The notes under the pieces were generated by a model, which saw only the letters and a list, made by a program, of their open reading frames with translations, did no database searches and was not told the DNA's origin. Made by a program: the position numbers and the translations under genes. Below, piece by piece: positions 18,139 to 27,528 of a stretch of 64,000 nt of DNA (positions within the stretch are counted from its first letter, which is position 1; the number at the start of each line of letters is the position of its first letter). Source of the DNA: Cutibacterium avidum ATCC 25577 (lineage in GTDB: Bacteria; Actinomycetota; Actinomycetes; Propionibacteriales; Propionibacteriaceae); contig NZ_JH165054.1 in assembly GCF_000227295.1 (NCBI RefSeq), positions 860,948 to 924,947 of the forward strand. Direction: 5' to 3'.

Positions 18139-20619
18139 ATGCGCTCAGACAGGCACGGCAAGCTCTACCCCTTAGCCATGTTCGGAATCGTCAGCATCCT
18201 GGCCGGATTGCTGGTAGCCGGATTCGTCGTGCCCGTCACTGCTCTGGCTGGTGGCACCGCGACGATGGTGGCTGACAGCATGGAGGACCTGCCTGCGGAA
18301 TTGATGAGTACCCCGCAGGCCCAGAAGTCCCACATCCTCATGGCAGATGGGTCGGTACTGGCCACCTTCTACGACGAGAACCGCGAGTACGTCCCGTTGT
18401 CGAAAATCTCCAAGGAGATGCAGACCGCCCAGGTGGCCATTGAGGACAACCGCTTCTTCTCCCATGGCGCGATCGACCTCAAGGGCACCGCGCGAGCCCT
18501 GGTGGGCAATGTCTCCGGATCAGCTCGTCAGGGCGGTTCGACCCTGACCCAGCAGTACGTCAAGCAGATCCGCATCGAGGCCGCCGTCGCAGCTGGCAAC
18601 GAGGCGGGCGCGCAGGCTGCCCAGGAGCCGACGATCACCCGAAAGGTACAGGAACTGCGCTACGCGGTGGCGATGGAGAAGAAGCTCTCCAAGAAGCAAA
18701 TCCTGGAGCGGTACCTCAACATCGCCTATTACGGTGACGGCGCATACGGCGTCGAGTCCGCGGCCCGTCACTACTTCGGGACGACGGCCGCCAACCTCGA
18801 TCTCGCACAGTCGGCGATGCTCGCTGGCCTGGTGCAGAACCCAGTCGCCTATGACCCGGTGAACCATCCTGAGGCCGCCATGAACCGCCGGAACATCGTG
18901 CTTGGCCGGATGGCTCAGCTCAACCTCATCAGCGCTGACGAGGCCCGGAAGGCGGAGGCGGTCGTCTTCGACAAGTCGAAGGTCGTCTACCCGAAGAATG
19001 GCTGCATCTCCTCGAAGTACCCGTTCATCTGCGACTACGCCTACCGGAGCCTGCTCCAAATGCCGAGCCTGGGCAAGAACCCGTCCGAACGGGCCAAGAT
19101 GGTCAAGCGTGGCGGACTGACGATTCAGACGAATATCGACCCAAAGGTCCAAGACGCTGCTCAGAAGGCTGTTTCCGACGTCGTCGGCCCGAAGGATCCA
19201 GTTCTCGCCGGAACCGCGATCGTCCAGCCTGGCACCGGCTTGCTCCTGGCGATGGCGCAGTCGCGTCCTGTCATGGGCGACAAGTCCGGCCAGACCTATT
19301 ACAACTACATGGCGCCCGCCTCGATGGGTGGTGCCACTGGTTTCCAGGCAGGTTCGATCTTCAAGGCCTTCACGACAGCCGCAGCCCTCGAGAAGGGCAT
19401 TGCCATCAACAAGCACTACACCGCGTCGTCCCCCATGGACTTCACGGGAGAGAGGTTCACCAACTGCAAGGGCGCCTTCAAGTCAGGCCCCTTCCGGGTA
19501 CGCAACTCCACCGGTCACTCGTGGAACATCGGTTTGCGTGAGGCCGCGGCATGGTCGGTGAACACCTACTTCGTCCAGCTGGAGCAGGACGTCGGCATGT
19601 GTGAGGTCACCAAGATGACCCAAAACGCAGGAGTCAAGCTCTCCAGCAGCAAGGACATCGTGACCGCCTTCCAGCACGTTCCGTCGTTCACCCTCGGTAC
19701 TGCGTACGTCTCCCCGCTGTCGATGGCCTCGGCCTACGCAACCTTCGCGTCTCGAGGTGTCCGGTGCGATCCGATCATCCTCAAATCGATCAAGAACCGT
19801 AACGGCTCTGCCATCAAGGTGCCGACCGGCAACTGCAAGCGGGTCATGCCGCAGAAGGTCGCCGACGGCGTCAACTCAGTGCTGTCCGGGGTGATGGACG
19901 CCACCGGCATGCCTGCCACCATTCCCGGGGGCTACCCGCAGGCCGGTAAGACCGGTACGACCGACGCCCACGAGGCTGCTTGGTTCGACGGTTACACCCC
20001 ACAGGCCGCTGGTGTGGCGATGATCGCCGCTGACGGCAGCAACCCCTACTTCCGCGGCGACAAGTCTCGTTCCATCAAGGGAATCCGGACCTCCACCGGG
20101 GTGTACCTCAATGGTTCCGGTGGTAGCGACGCCGGCAAGATCTATCGCGCCGCTATGGCAGGCGCCCTCAAGGACAAGCCTCCGACGGACTTCGTCTCAC
20201 CGACGGACGAGATCCGTTATGGCAAGCTCATCCAGATCCCGAACACCGACGGCATGACCTATTCCCAGGCCAAGGCTGCCATTCGCAAGGCTGGATTCCG
20301 TACCAAGATGTGGCGTGTCTGGGACGACTCGGAGCCGGGGACCTATCTCGGCTCGGATCCTGAGGGCAAGGCCCATTCCGGAGAAGCCGTCGCGCTGAAG
20401 GTGTCGAAGGGTCCCGAGCCCGCACCTGAGCCAACCTATGCTCCGCCGCCACCGCAACAGAATCAGCCGAACAACCCGGGCGACAACCAGCCCGGAAATC
20501 GACAGAACCCGAATCCGCCGCGCGATCAGAACCAGCCCGGAGACAACACCGGTGGCAGCAATGGGCGGGGACATGGCGGCGGTCAGCAGAACCCACCTGG
20601 TACGACGAGGCCTCGCTGA
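18139..20619 (+). CDS. class A penicillin-binding protein with PASTA domain
   Basis: An 826-aa bifunctional cell-wall synthase. One N-terminal membrane segment (AMFGIVSILAGLLVAGFVV) is followed by a GT51 glycosyltransferase domain (EDNRFFSHGAIDLKG from residue 102; QGGSTLTQQYVK; ERYLNIAYYGDGAYG). The transpeptidase has SxxK at S406 (GSIFKAFT), SVN in AAAWSVNTYF and KTGT in AGKTGTTD. A single PASTA domain (IPNTDGMTYSQAKAAIRKAG) and a Pro/Asn/Gln-rich tail of about 70 aa end it. Likely PonA-type. The next gene starts one base after its stop codon. Confidence 0.92.
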   Translation: MRSDRHGKLYPLAMFGIVSILAGLLVAGFVVPVTALAGGTATMVADSMEDLPAELMSTPQAQKSHILMADGSVLATFYDENREYVPLSKISKEMQTAQVAIEDNRFFSHGAIDLKGTARALVGNVSGSARQGGSTLTQQYVKQIRIEAAVAAGNEAGAQAAQEPTITRKVQELRYAVAMEKKLSKKQILERYLNIAYYGDGAYGVESAARHYFGTTAANLDLAQSAMLAGLVQNPVAYDPVNHPEAAMNRRNIVLGRMAQLNLISADEARKAEAVVFDKSKVVYPKNGCISSKYPFICDYAYRSLLQMPSLGKNPSERAKMVKRGGLTIQTNIDPKVQDAAQKAVSDVVGPKDPVLAGTAIVQPGTGLLLAMAQSRPVMGDKSGQTYYNYMAPASMGGATGFQAGSIFKAFTTAAALEKGIAINKHYTASSPMDFTGERFTNCKGAFKSGPFRVRNSTGHSWNIGLREAAAWSVNTYFVQLEQDVGMCEVTKMTQNAGVKLSSSKDIVTAFQHVPSFTLGTAYVSPLSMASAYATFASRGVRCDPIILKSIKNRNGSAIKVPTGNCKRVMPQKVADGVNSVLSGVMDATGMPATIPGGYPQAGKTGTTDAHEAAWFDGYTPQAAGVAMIAADGSNPYFRGDKSRSIKGIRTSTGVYLNGSGGSDAGKIYRAAMAGALKDKPPTDFVSPTDEIRYGKLIQIPNTDGMTYSQAKAAIRKAGFRTKMWRVWDDSEPGTYLGSDPEGKAHSGEAVALKVSKGPEPAPEPTYAPPPPQQNQPNNPGDNQPGNRQNPNPPRDQNQPGDNTGGSNGRGHGGGQQNPPGTTRPR

Positions 20620-20620
20620 C

Positions 20621-21523
20621 ATGAAAACCTTCATGAAGGCAGCTGTTGGGGTCCTTGGAGTCGGCGTCGCCGGACTGACCTATGGCGTCATTGAGGCCCG
20701 TCGGTTCACGGTACGCCACGTCGAGGTACCGGTGCTCAAGCCCGGCAGCTCGCCGCTGAGGGTGTTACACCTCTCGGACTTCCACATGCTGGCTCACCAG
20801 AAGGCCAAGCGGGAGTTCATCCGTGGACTGGCTGACCTCGAGCCGGATCTCGTCATCGACACCGGTGACAATTTCTGTTCGGCTGACTCCCTGCAACCCC
20901 TCCTCGACGACATGGCAGGGCTGCTGGAACGTCCGGGAGCCTTCGTCTTCGGGTCGAATGACTACTTGATGCCGGCTTTCACGAACCCGTTCTCGTATCT
21001 GCTGCTGGGACGTTCACACGCTTCGGAGGGGCCCGTTCCGGAGCTTCCCCACGAGGAGTTGAGGCAGGCGTTCATCTCGGCAGGGTGGCTGGACCTCAAC
21101 GACAAGTCGGGAACGTTGGAGGTGACTGGTCATCGGCTGGTCTTCCGCGGAACTGACGACGCCCACCACGACCGTGACCATTACGAGGAGGTCGCTGGAC
21201 CTGCAGATGATGACGCAGACCTCAACATCGGCGTCACCCATGCGCCCTACCTCAAGATCCTCGACGCCATGGTCAGCGATGGCATGGACATCGTGTTCGC
21301 AGGCCACACCCATGGTGGCCAGGTGTGCCTTCCCGTTAAGGGCGCCATCATCACCAACTGTGACCTCGACACGGACCGCGTCAAGGGGCTGTCACGGCAC
21401 AGCAGCGGTGGGCGCACCGGATGGCTTCATGTCTCGGCCGGAGTAGGGTCCTCCCCTTTCGCCCCGTACCGGACATTCTGCCAGCCGGAAGTGACGCTGT
21501 TGACGCTTGTCCCCCGGTCCTGA
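20621..21523 (+). CDS. metallophosphoesterase, membrane-anchored
   Basis: A 300-aa calcineurin-like phosphoesterase with an N-terminal membrane anchor (MKTFMKAAVGVLGVGVAGLT). Metal motifs are in order: LHLSDFHM, DTGDNFCS, FGSNDY (N in place of the common GNHD), GVTHAPY and AGHTHGGQV. This is the YkuE/YaeI-type group that acts on lipid-linked or envelope phosphate esters. It starts right after the PBP stop codon, so it is very likely in the same operon. Specific substrate unknown. Confidence 0.87.
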   Translation: MKTFMKAAVGVLGVGVAGLTYGVIEARRFTVRHVEVPVLKPGSSPLRVLHLSDFHMLAHQKAKREFIRGLADLEPDLVIDTGDNFCSADSLQPLLDDMAGLLERPGAFVFGSNDYLMPAFTNPFSYLLLGRSHASEGPVPELPHEELRQAFISAGWLDLNDKSGTLEVTGHRLVFRGTDDAHHDRDHYEEVAGPADDDADLNIGVTHAPYLKILDAMVSDGMDIVFAGHTHGGQVCLPVKGAIITNCDLDTDRVKGLSRHSSGGRTGWLHVSAGVGSSPFAPYRTFCQPEVTLLTLVPRS

Positions 21524-21603
21524 CGGGGATCGGCTTGGCGCTTTCGATCAAGCTGCGTTAGAGTATCCGTCGGTCCTCCTGTTGAGGAGGATGACCGTGG
21601 TCG

Positions 21604-21680
<77 letters not shown>

Positions 21681-22005
21681 TCCGGTTTCTTCCCCTGACA
21701 ATGATCGTCAGTACGTATCCTCTCCCATCCTCTGATCGTGGGTCACTTTTCACCGTAGCCCAGACGGGTTCCCCCCAGAACATCCTTTCACATGCCGCAA
21801 TCCGTGGATTTTGCACAACAGTTTTGGGTTGCACGGCTTCCGGTCTCGCATGGACAGATGCCCAGCGCTGAACACCTGCCCGTGACCGTCCCCACGCTCC
21901 AGGTCACCGAACCGCCCCAGGGTGGCACGTTTGTTTTCCAACCCCTCGGAATACTTCGGCCCCCGGAGTTGTTCCACCACTGGACGCAACTGAAGGAGGA
22001 CAAAC
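21681..22005. other. intergenic region between tRNA-Pro and PfpI gene
   Basis: There are 325 bp with no convincing gene on either strand. The last 20 bases hold the RBS (AAGGAGGA) of the downstream gene. No attachment-site duplication of the tRNA 3' end is seen downstream, so there is no sign of an integrated element here. Confidence 0.5.
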
Positions 22006-22545
22006 ATGGCTGCACGCGCACTCATTGCCGTCACCGACTTCGGAGTTGAGGAGGCCGAGATCGTCGAGCCCCTCAACGCCCTCAAGAAGGCTGGTATCGA
22101 GGTGACCGTCGCCTCCAACAGCGGCGAAACCATTCAGGCCGTCACCGGCGACAAGGACTGGGCGTCCAAGGTTGACGCCGATTCCAAGCTGGCTGACGCC
22201 AAGGCAGCCGACTACGACCTGCTCGTCATCCCTGGTGGCACCGTCAATGCGGACACCCTGCGTGTCGACGAGGACGGTCGTCGCTTGGTCAAGGAGTTCT
22301 CATCCGCAGGCAAGCCGGTCGGAGCGATCTGTCACGGGCCGTGGGTTCTCATCGACGCCGGCGTGGCCAAGGGCAAGAAGATGACCTCCTACATCTCCAT
22401 CCGTCCGGATCTCGAGAATGCCGGGGCCAACTGGGTGGACGAGGAGCTCGTCCGCTGCCCGGGCAACGACTGGGTGCTCATCACCTCGCGCAACCCCAAC
22501 GATCTCCCGACCTTCACCAAGGCGCTGGTTGACGAGGTCGCCTGA
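22006..22545 (+). CDS. DJ-1/PfpI-family protein
   Basis: A 179-aa class I glutamine-amidotransferase-like fold. The nucleophile elbow is VGAICHGPWVL with Cys in the strained AxCHG motif; the conserved Glu is in DFGVEEAEI, and DLLVIPGGTVNADTLR is the GG loop. This matches the PfpI/YhbO subgroup annotated as general stress proteins, deglycases or intracellular proteases; the activity is debated. RBS AAGGAGGA is 6 bases upstream. Terminated by a hairpin 20 bp after the stop, so it forms its own transcript. Confidence 0.88.
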   Translation: MAARALIAVTDFGVEEAEIVEPLNALKKAGIEVTVASNSGETIQAVTGDKDWASKVDADSKLADAKAADYDLLVIPGGTVNADTLRVDEDGRRLVKEFSSAGKPVGAICHGPWVLIDAGVAKGKKMTSYISIRPDLENAGANWVDEELVRCPGNDWVLITSRNPNDLPTFTKALVDEVA

Positions 22546-22565
22546 TCCTCACATCAGCTTCGTGG

Positions 22566-22596
22566 CAAGGGCCCTCACCCTCGGGTGGGGCCCTTG
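22566..22596. terminator. intrinsic terminator after the PfpI gene
   Basis: Arms CAAGGGCCC and GGGCCCTTG surround a loop that itself contains the pair ACCC/GGGT. Confidence 0.75.
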
Positions 22597-22842
22597 CTGC
22601 GTCCATTCTGGCGGCACGGCGAGGGAGGAAACCGCGTCAGACAGCGGTCCACAGGCCCCACTCTCGCCGCATCGTGAGACTCGCGTCCACTTATGAGGAC
22701 GACTCTGCCTATGTTTCAATTTGGTCACGATGTCGTCTCACCGTCATGAGACGAGCGCTGAATGGGTCTCACGGGTGGCATGGTGTCCCGAACAACCTGG
22801 GATCGTCGGGTAACTGCCGACGAGACGTGAGAAGGAGGCACC

Positions 22843-24510
22843 ATGCGTCGAATGAGCCCACTCATTGCGCTGTCCCTCGCAGGCTTGATGGCATTGTCAG
22901 CTTGTGGCGAGGACGTTGCGGCCAAGGATGACTCGGCCGCTGGTTCGTCGGCGACGGGAGGCAGCAACAACAGCGCCCCCGCCAAGGATGGGGGTTCGAT
23001 CACCGTTCGCGGCTGCACCCCGCAGAATCCGCTCATTCCGTCCAACACCAACGAGACCTGCGGCGGAAACGTCCTCGACGCCGTCACCGCTCGTCTCATC
23101 CACTACAACTCCGACACCGCCAAGCCGGAGATGGACATCGCCGAGTCCATCGAGACCAAGGACAACCAGAACTTCACCGTCAAGATCAAGCCTGGATACA
23201 AGTTCTCCGACGGCACCGAGGTCAAGGCCAAGAACTTCGTCGACGGCTGGAACTGGGCTGCCTACGGCCCGAACGCCCAGCAGTCCGGCTACTTCTTCGA
23301 GCCGATCGAGGGCTACGCCGACGAGCAGTGTGACGATGAAGCCTGCAAGACCAAGCCGAAGTCCACGACGATGAGCGGCCTCAAGGTCGTCGACGACCAC
23401 ACCTTCACCATCAAGACCACCGAGAGGGTCTCGAACCTCGAGGTGCGTCTGGGCTACACCGCCTTCGCCCCGCTGCCGGATGCCTTCCTCAAGGATCCGA
23501 CCGCCAAGAAGTGGGAGAAGATGCCGATCGGCGCCGGACCGTACAAGGTCACCGAGAACACGGCCACGGCCATCACCGTCTCGAAGAACGACCACTACGC
23601 CGGCAAGTACAAGGGCCACGTCGACAAGGTCACCTTCAAGATCTACAACGACGCCAGCCCGGCCTACAACGACACCGTCGCCAACCACCTCGACGTCAAC
23701 GACCTCATCCCGACCGACCAGCTCACCAACGACCAGTGGAAGAACGACCTGGCCAACCGTTGGGGCATCCGTCAGTCCGGTGTCACCCAAACCCTGACCT
23801 ACTCCGGCAAGGACAAGCAGCTGGCCGACAACAAGGACCTCGTCAAGGCCCTTGCCATGGACATCGACCGCGAAACGATCACCAAGCAGATTTTCGCCAG
23901 CTCCCGCACCCCCGCCGACGGCTGGGTCTCCCCCGTGGTTGATGGGTACAAGAAGGACCAGTGCGGCGAGATGTGCAAGTACGACAAGGACAAGGCTCTC
24001 GAGCTCTACAAGAAGTCCGGCGGGTACAAGGGCGTCCTGACCATTGCGGTCAACGGTGACGGCGACCACAAGGCCTGGTCGCAAGCCATCTGCAACGGGT
24101 GGAAGAACGACCTCGGTCTGAAGTGCCAGCTCAAGGTCACCCCGGATTTCAAGACCCTGCGCGACATGGTCAACAAGCGGTCCGTCGACGGCTTCTTCCG
24201 TACCGGATGGCAGATGGACTACCCGTCCATCGAGAACTTCCTGACGCCGATGTACGCCACCGGCGCCTCCAGCAATGACAACGACTACTCGAACAAGGCC
24301 TTCGACGCCAAGCTCAAGGAAGCCGCTGCCGCTACGGACTCCCAGCAGGCCAACAAGCTCTACCAGGAGGCCGAGAAGATGCTGGCGGACACCCCGCCGA
24401 CCGTCCCGCTGTGGACGACCTCGATCCCGTTCGCGTGGTCGGACAAGGTCGCCAACGTCAAGCTCACTCCGTTCGGCTCGATTGACCTTCAGTCGGTCAG
24501 CGTGAAGTGA
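22843..24510 (+). CDS. oppA: ABC transporter peptide-binding lipoprotein
   Basis: A 555-aa SBP_bac_5 family lipoprotein (LIALSLAGLMALSACGED, lipobox LSAC) with a Ser/Ala/Gly-rich linker. The fold motifs are typical: TARLIHYNSDTAKPEMDIAE, FKFSDG-type GYKFSDGTEVKAKNFVDGW, YKVTENTATAITVSKNDHY and LVKALAMDIDRETITKQIF. RBS AGAAGGAGG precedes the ATG. It is the first gene of a five-gene opp/dpp cluster; a hairpin between it and the permease probably lets the binding protein be made in excess. Peptide length preference cannot be read from sequence. Confidence 0.9.
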   Translation: MRRMSPLIALSLAGLMALSACGEDVAAKDDSAAGSSATGGSNNSAPAKDGGSITVRGCTPQNPLIPSNTNETCGGNVLDAVTARLIHYNSDTAKPEMDIAESIETKDNQNFTVKIKPGYKFSDGTEVKAKNFVDGWNWAAYGPNAQQSGYFFEPIEGYADEQCDDEACKTKPKSTTMSGLKVVDDHTFTIKTTERVSNLEVRLGYTAFAPLPDAFLKDPTAKKWEKMPIGAGPYKVTENTATAITVSKNDHYAGKYKGHVDKVTFKIYNDASPAYNDTVANHLDVNDLIPTDQLTNDQWKNDLANRWGIRQSGVTQTLTYSGKDKQLADNKDLVKALAMDIDRETITKQIFASSRTPADGWVSPVVDGYKKDQCGEMCKYDKDKALELYKKSGGYKGVLTIAVNGDGDHKAWSQAICNGWKNDLGLKCQLKVTPDFKTLRDMVNKRSVDGFFRTGWQMDYPSIENFLTPMYATGASSNDNDYSNKAFDAKLKEAAAATDSQQANKLYQEAEKMLADTPPTVPLWTTSIPFAWSDKVANVKLTPFGSIDLQSVSVK

Positions 24511-24529
24511 TCCATCCCTGATGACGCAT

Positions 24530-24565
24530 CCGTCGGTCCGCTGAAGTTGCCCAGCGGACCGACGG
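24530..24565 (+). terminator. attenuator hairpin between the binding protein and permease genes
   Basis: A perfect 14-bp stem (CCGTCGGTCCGCTG and complement) with an 8-base loop lies 20 bp after oppA and 16 bp before oppB. It is suited to partial termination or mRNA 3'-end stabilisation, giving more binding protein than transporter. Confidence 0.8.
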
Positions 24566-24581
24566 TGTCGTGAGGAACACC

Positions 24582-25505
24582 ATGTTCAGATATATCGTCA
24601 GACGCACACTTCAGATGATCCCGGTGCTTATCGGGACGACGTTCATCATCTTCTGTCTGGTCTTCGCCTTGCCGGGCGACCCGACGGCCGGTCGATGTGG
24701 TGAACGTCCTTGTCCGCCCGCCTATGTCGCGGCCTTCCGAGCCGAGTACAACCTCGACAAGCCACTCCTCGTCCAGTACGGCCTGTACTTGTCGAAGCTG
24801 TTGCACGGCGATCTCGGCGTTGACTATTACGGCAACACCGTCGTCTCCGAGCTCGGTGCTCGCTACCCCGTGACGATCAAGCTGGCTCTCATCGCCGTGC
24901 TCATCGAGATCATCGTCGGCATCCTGGCCGGTGTGTGGGCCGGTGTGCGACGCGGCAAGTTCGTCGACTACTTCGTCCTCGTGTCCTCCCTGATCGTCAT
25001 CTCCATCCCGATCTTCGTCATCGGTTCGCTGGCCCAGCTCATCTTCGGCCTGCGACTCGGATGGTTCCCGGTGACGGCCGGCGACGGATCGTGGAGTGAA
25101 CTCATCTTGCCGGGCCTGGTGCTGGGAGCGTTGTCGGTGGCCTATGTGGCGCGTCTGACGAGGTCGAACCTGCTGGAGAATCAGCGAGCCGACTACGTGC
25201 GCACCGCGAAGGCCAAGGGCATGTCACCGGGCCGCATCGTCAACGTGCACACCTTGCGCAACTCACTCATCCCCGTCATCACGTTCATCGGATACGACTT
25301 CGGCGCCCTCATGGGTGGTGCGATCGTCACCGAGCGGATCTTCAACATCAATGGAATCGGCAACTACGTGTATCGATCGATCAACCAGCGCGACGGCGTC
25401 TCGGTGGTCGGGTCGGTGACCTGCCTGGTGTTGGTGTATTTGTTCGCAAACCTCCTCGTCGACCTGCTGTACGGGGTGCTCGACCCGAGGATCAGCCATG
25501 ACTGA
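24582..25505 (+). CDS. oppB: peptide ABC transporter permease OppB/DppB
   Basis: A 307-aa inner-membrane permease with six helices. It starts MFRYIVRRTLQMIPVLIGTT, the canonical OppB N-terminus. The EAA coupling loop is at YVRTAKAKGMSPGRI. The ATG at 24582 has GTGAGGA as RBS; a GTG four codons earlier is part of that site. It ends overlapping oppC by 8 bases. Partners: OppC, OppD, OppF and the lipoprotein encoded upstream. Confidence 0.92.
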   Translation: MFRYIVRRTLQMIPVLIGTTFIIFCLVFALPGDPTAGRCGERPCPPAYVAAFRAEYNLDKPLLVQYGLYLSKLLHGDLGVDYYGNTVVSELGARYPVTIKLALIAVLIEIIVGILAGVWAGVRRGKFVDYFVLVSSLIVISIPIFVIGSLAQLIFGLRLGWFPVTAGDGSWSELILPGLVLGALSVAYVARLTRSNLLENQRADYVRTAKAKGMSPGRIVNVHTLRNSLIPVITFIGYDFGALMGGAIVTERIFNINGIGNYVYRSINQRDGVSVVGSVTCLVLVYLFANLLVDLLYGVLDPRISHD

Positions 25506-26481
25506 ACCACGCACGAACCTTCCCGATTCCCCGCTGGGGGCCGACGGCCCAGAGGCCCTGGCCGAGCCGATTGCCGCCCCCCGCGAGAACGACGTCCTCG
25601 GCAACTCCAAGCCACGCTCGGTGTGGAATGACGCCTGGGACTCCCTCAAGAGCAATCCGCTGTTCTGGATCTCGGTGACCCTCATCGTCATCTTCTTGTT
25701 GATGGCGGCCGTCCCGGCAATCTTCACCTCGAAGAATCCCACCGACTGCAACTTGTCAGCCGCTCGTCACATCCCCTCCGGTGTGCACTGGTTCGGCACT
25801 GACATCCAGGGGTGTGACGTCTACGCCCGGACTGTCTACGGAGCCAGATCGTCGATCCTCGTCGGCGTGCTCGCCACCTTGGGGACGACCCTCCTTGGTG
25901 CCTTCATCGGCTTGATCGCCGGATTCCGGGGCGGCTGGCTCGACACTCTGCTGAGCCGGACTGGTGACGTCTTCTACGCCATCCCACTGTTGCTCGGCGG
26001 CATCATCATTCTGTACACCTTCCCCAATGAGCCGGGCACTCCGTATCTCGTCATGGTGCTCAAAGTGGTGGGAGCCATCGTGATCCTGGGTTGGCCGTCC
26101 TTGGCTCGACTCATGAGGTCGTCGGTCTTGCAGGTTCTGCCCCACGATTACATCCAGGCCGCTCGGGCGTTGGGTGCCTCGTCGTGGCGGATCATCCGTC
26201 AGCACATCCTGCCCAATGCCATTGCCCCGGTCATCGTGGTGGCCACCATCAACCTGGGCGCCTACATCGCCATCGAGGCGACGCTGAGCTATCTGGGCAT
26301 CGGTCTGCAGGAACCGGCCATCTCGTGGGGTGTGTCGATTTCCGACGCCTCGGGTCTGGGCTACGTCCGATCGGCGCCCTTCATGCTGCTGTTCCCGTCG
26401 CTGTTCCTGTCTCTGGCGGTGCTGGCATTCATCTTCCTCGGCGAGGCGGCACAGGACGCCTTCGACCCCAAACAGCACTGA
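25498..26481 (+). CDS. oppC: peptide ABC transporter permease OppC/DppC
   Basis: A 327-aa permease with an N-terminal cytoplasmic tail of about 50 aa (SVWNDAWDSLKSNPLFWIS is the OppC_N signature) and six helices. The EAA loop is YIQAARALGASSWRII. The periplasmic insert HWFGTDIQGCDVYARTVYG is typical of OppC. It starts within the last codons of oppB and ends 9 bases before oppD, showing tight coupling. Confidence 0.92.
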   Translation: MTEPRTNLPDSPLGADGPEALAEPIAAPRENDVLGNSKPRSVWNDAWDSLKSNPLFWISVTLIVIFLLMAAVPAIFTSKNPTDCNLSAARHIPSGVHWFGTDIQGCDVYARTVYGARSSILVGVLATLGTTLLGAFIGLIAGFRGGWLDTLLSRTGDVFYAIPLLLGGIIILYTFPNEPGTPYLVMVLKVVGAIVILGWPSLARLMRSSVLQVLPHDYIQAARALGASSWRIIRQHILPNAIAPVIVVATINLGAYIAIEATLSYLGIGLQEPAISWGVSISDASGLGYVRSAPFMLLFPSLFLSLAVLAFIFLGEAAQDAFDPKQH

Positions 26482-26490
26482 GGTTTCGAC

Positions 26491-27528
26491 ATGGCACGAA
26501 AGACACTCACCAGCGCCCGTCTTCACCTGGAGCCGGTCGACGGGCTGCTTCTCAACGTCGACGACTTACACGTGGAATTCCGCACCCGAGACGGTGTCGC
26601 CAAGGCCATCAACGGCACGAGCTTCACCCTGTCCGAACGGGAAACCCTCGCGATTCTCGGCGAGTCCGGGTCGGGCAAGTCCGTGACGGCCCAGGCGATC
26701 ATGGGAATCCTCGACTCCCCTCCGGCCAAGGTCACCGGCGGAAAGATCGAGTACTGCGGGGTTGACCTGCTGACGATGCCCGAAAAGAAGCGTCGTCAGA
26801 TCCGCGGCGAGCACATCTCGATGATCTTCCAGGACGCCTTGTCGTCACTGAATCCGGTTTTCCCGGTCGGGTGGCAGATCGCCGAGATGTTCCGTATTCA
26901 CCGCGGTATGAACCGCTCCGACTCGATGTCCGAGGCCATCCGCCTCATGGAGAGGGTGCACATTCCGGCGGCCAAGGAGCGCGCCGACAACTACCCGCAC
27001 CAATTCTCCGGCGGTATGCGTCAGCGCATCATGATCGCGATGGCCATCGCGCTCAACCCGTGGGTGCTCATCGCCGATGAACCGACGACTGCCCTCGACG
27101 TCACCGTCCAGGCACAAATCATGACCCTGCTCAAGGAGCTCCAGGACGAGTCCGGGATGGGTCTGATCCTCATCACTCACGACCTCGGCGTCGTGGCGGA
27201 CGTGGCTGACGACATCGCGGTGATGTACTGCGGCCGGTTCGTCGAGCATGCTGACGTCCACCGTCTCTATGACAACCCGGCTCACCCGTACACCGTGGGT
27301 TTGCTGGACTCGATTCCGCGTCTGGACCAGAGGGGCAGCGAGTTGTATGCCATCGGCGGCCTGCCGCCATCCCTGACGAATCTGCCGTCGGGGTGTTCCT
27401 TCCACCCACGTTGCCGCTGGGCCACCGACGAATGCCGCGCAGGCGGTGCACCGAAGTTCGTCGAGGTCGAGCCCGGACGTTGGGCTGCCTGCCACCACAC
27501 CGAGGAGGTGCTCCACCGTGACCGCTGA
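26491..27528 (+). CDS. oppD: peptide ABC transporter ATPase OppD/DppD
   Basis: A 345-aa ABC ATPase: Walker A GESGSGKS, Q-loop MIFQDALSSLNP, signature FSGGMRQRIMIAMAI, Walker B VLIADEPTTALDVT, H-loop ITHDLGVV. The C-terminal oligopeptide-transporter extension (PYTVGLLDSIPRLDQRG, GCSFHPRCRWATDEC) carries the Cys cluster that in some relatives binds an iron-sulfur centre. It overlaps oppF by 11 bases. Confidence 0.92.
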   Translation: MARKTLTSARLHLEPVDGLLLNVDDLHVEFRTRDGVAKAINGTSFTLSERETLAILGESGSGKSVTAQAIMGILDSPPAKVTGGKIEYCGVDLLTMPEKKRRQIRGEHISMIFQDALSSLNPVFPVGWQIAEMFRIHRGMNRSDSMSEAIRLMERVHIPAAKERADNYPHQFSGGMRQRIMIAMAIALNPWVLIADEPTTALDVTVQAQIMTLLKELQDESGMGLILITHDLGVVADVADDIAVMYCGRFVEHADVHRLYDNPAHPYTVGLLDSIPRLDQRGSELYAIGGLPPSLTNLPSGCSFHPRCRWATDECRAGGAPKFVEVEPGRWAACHHTEEVLHRDR

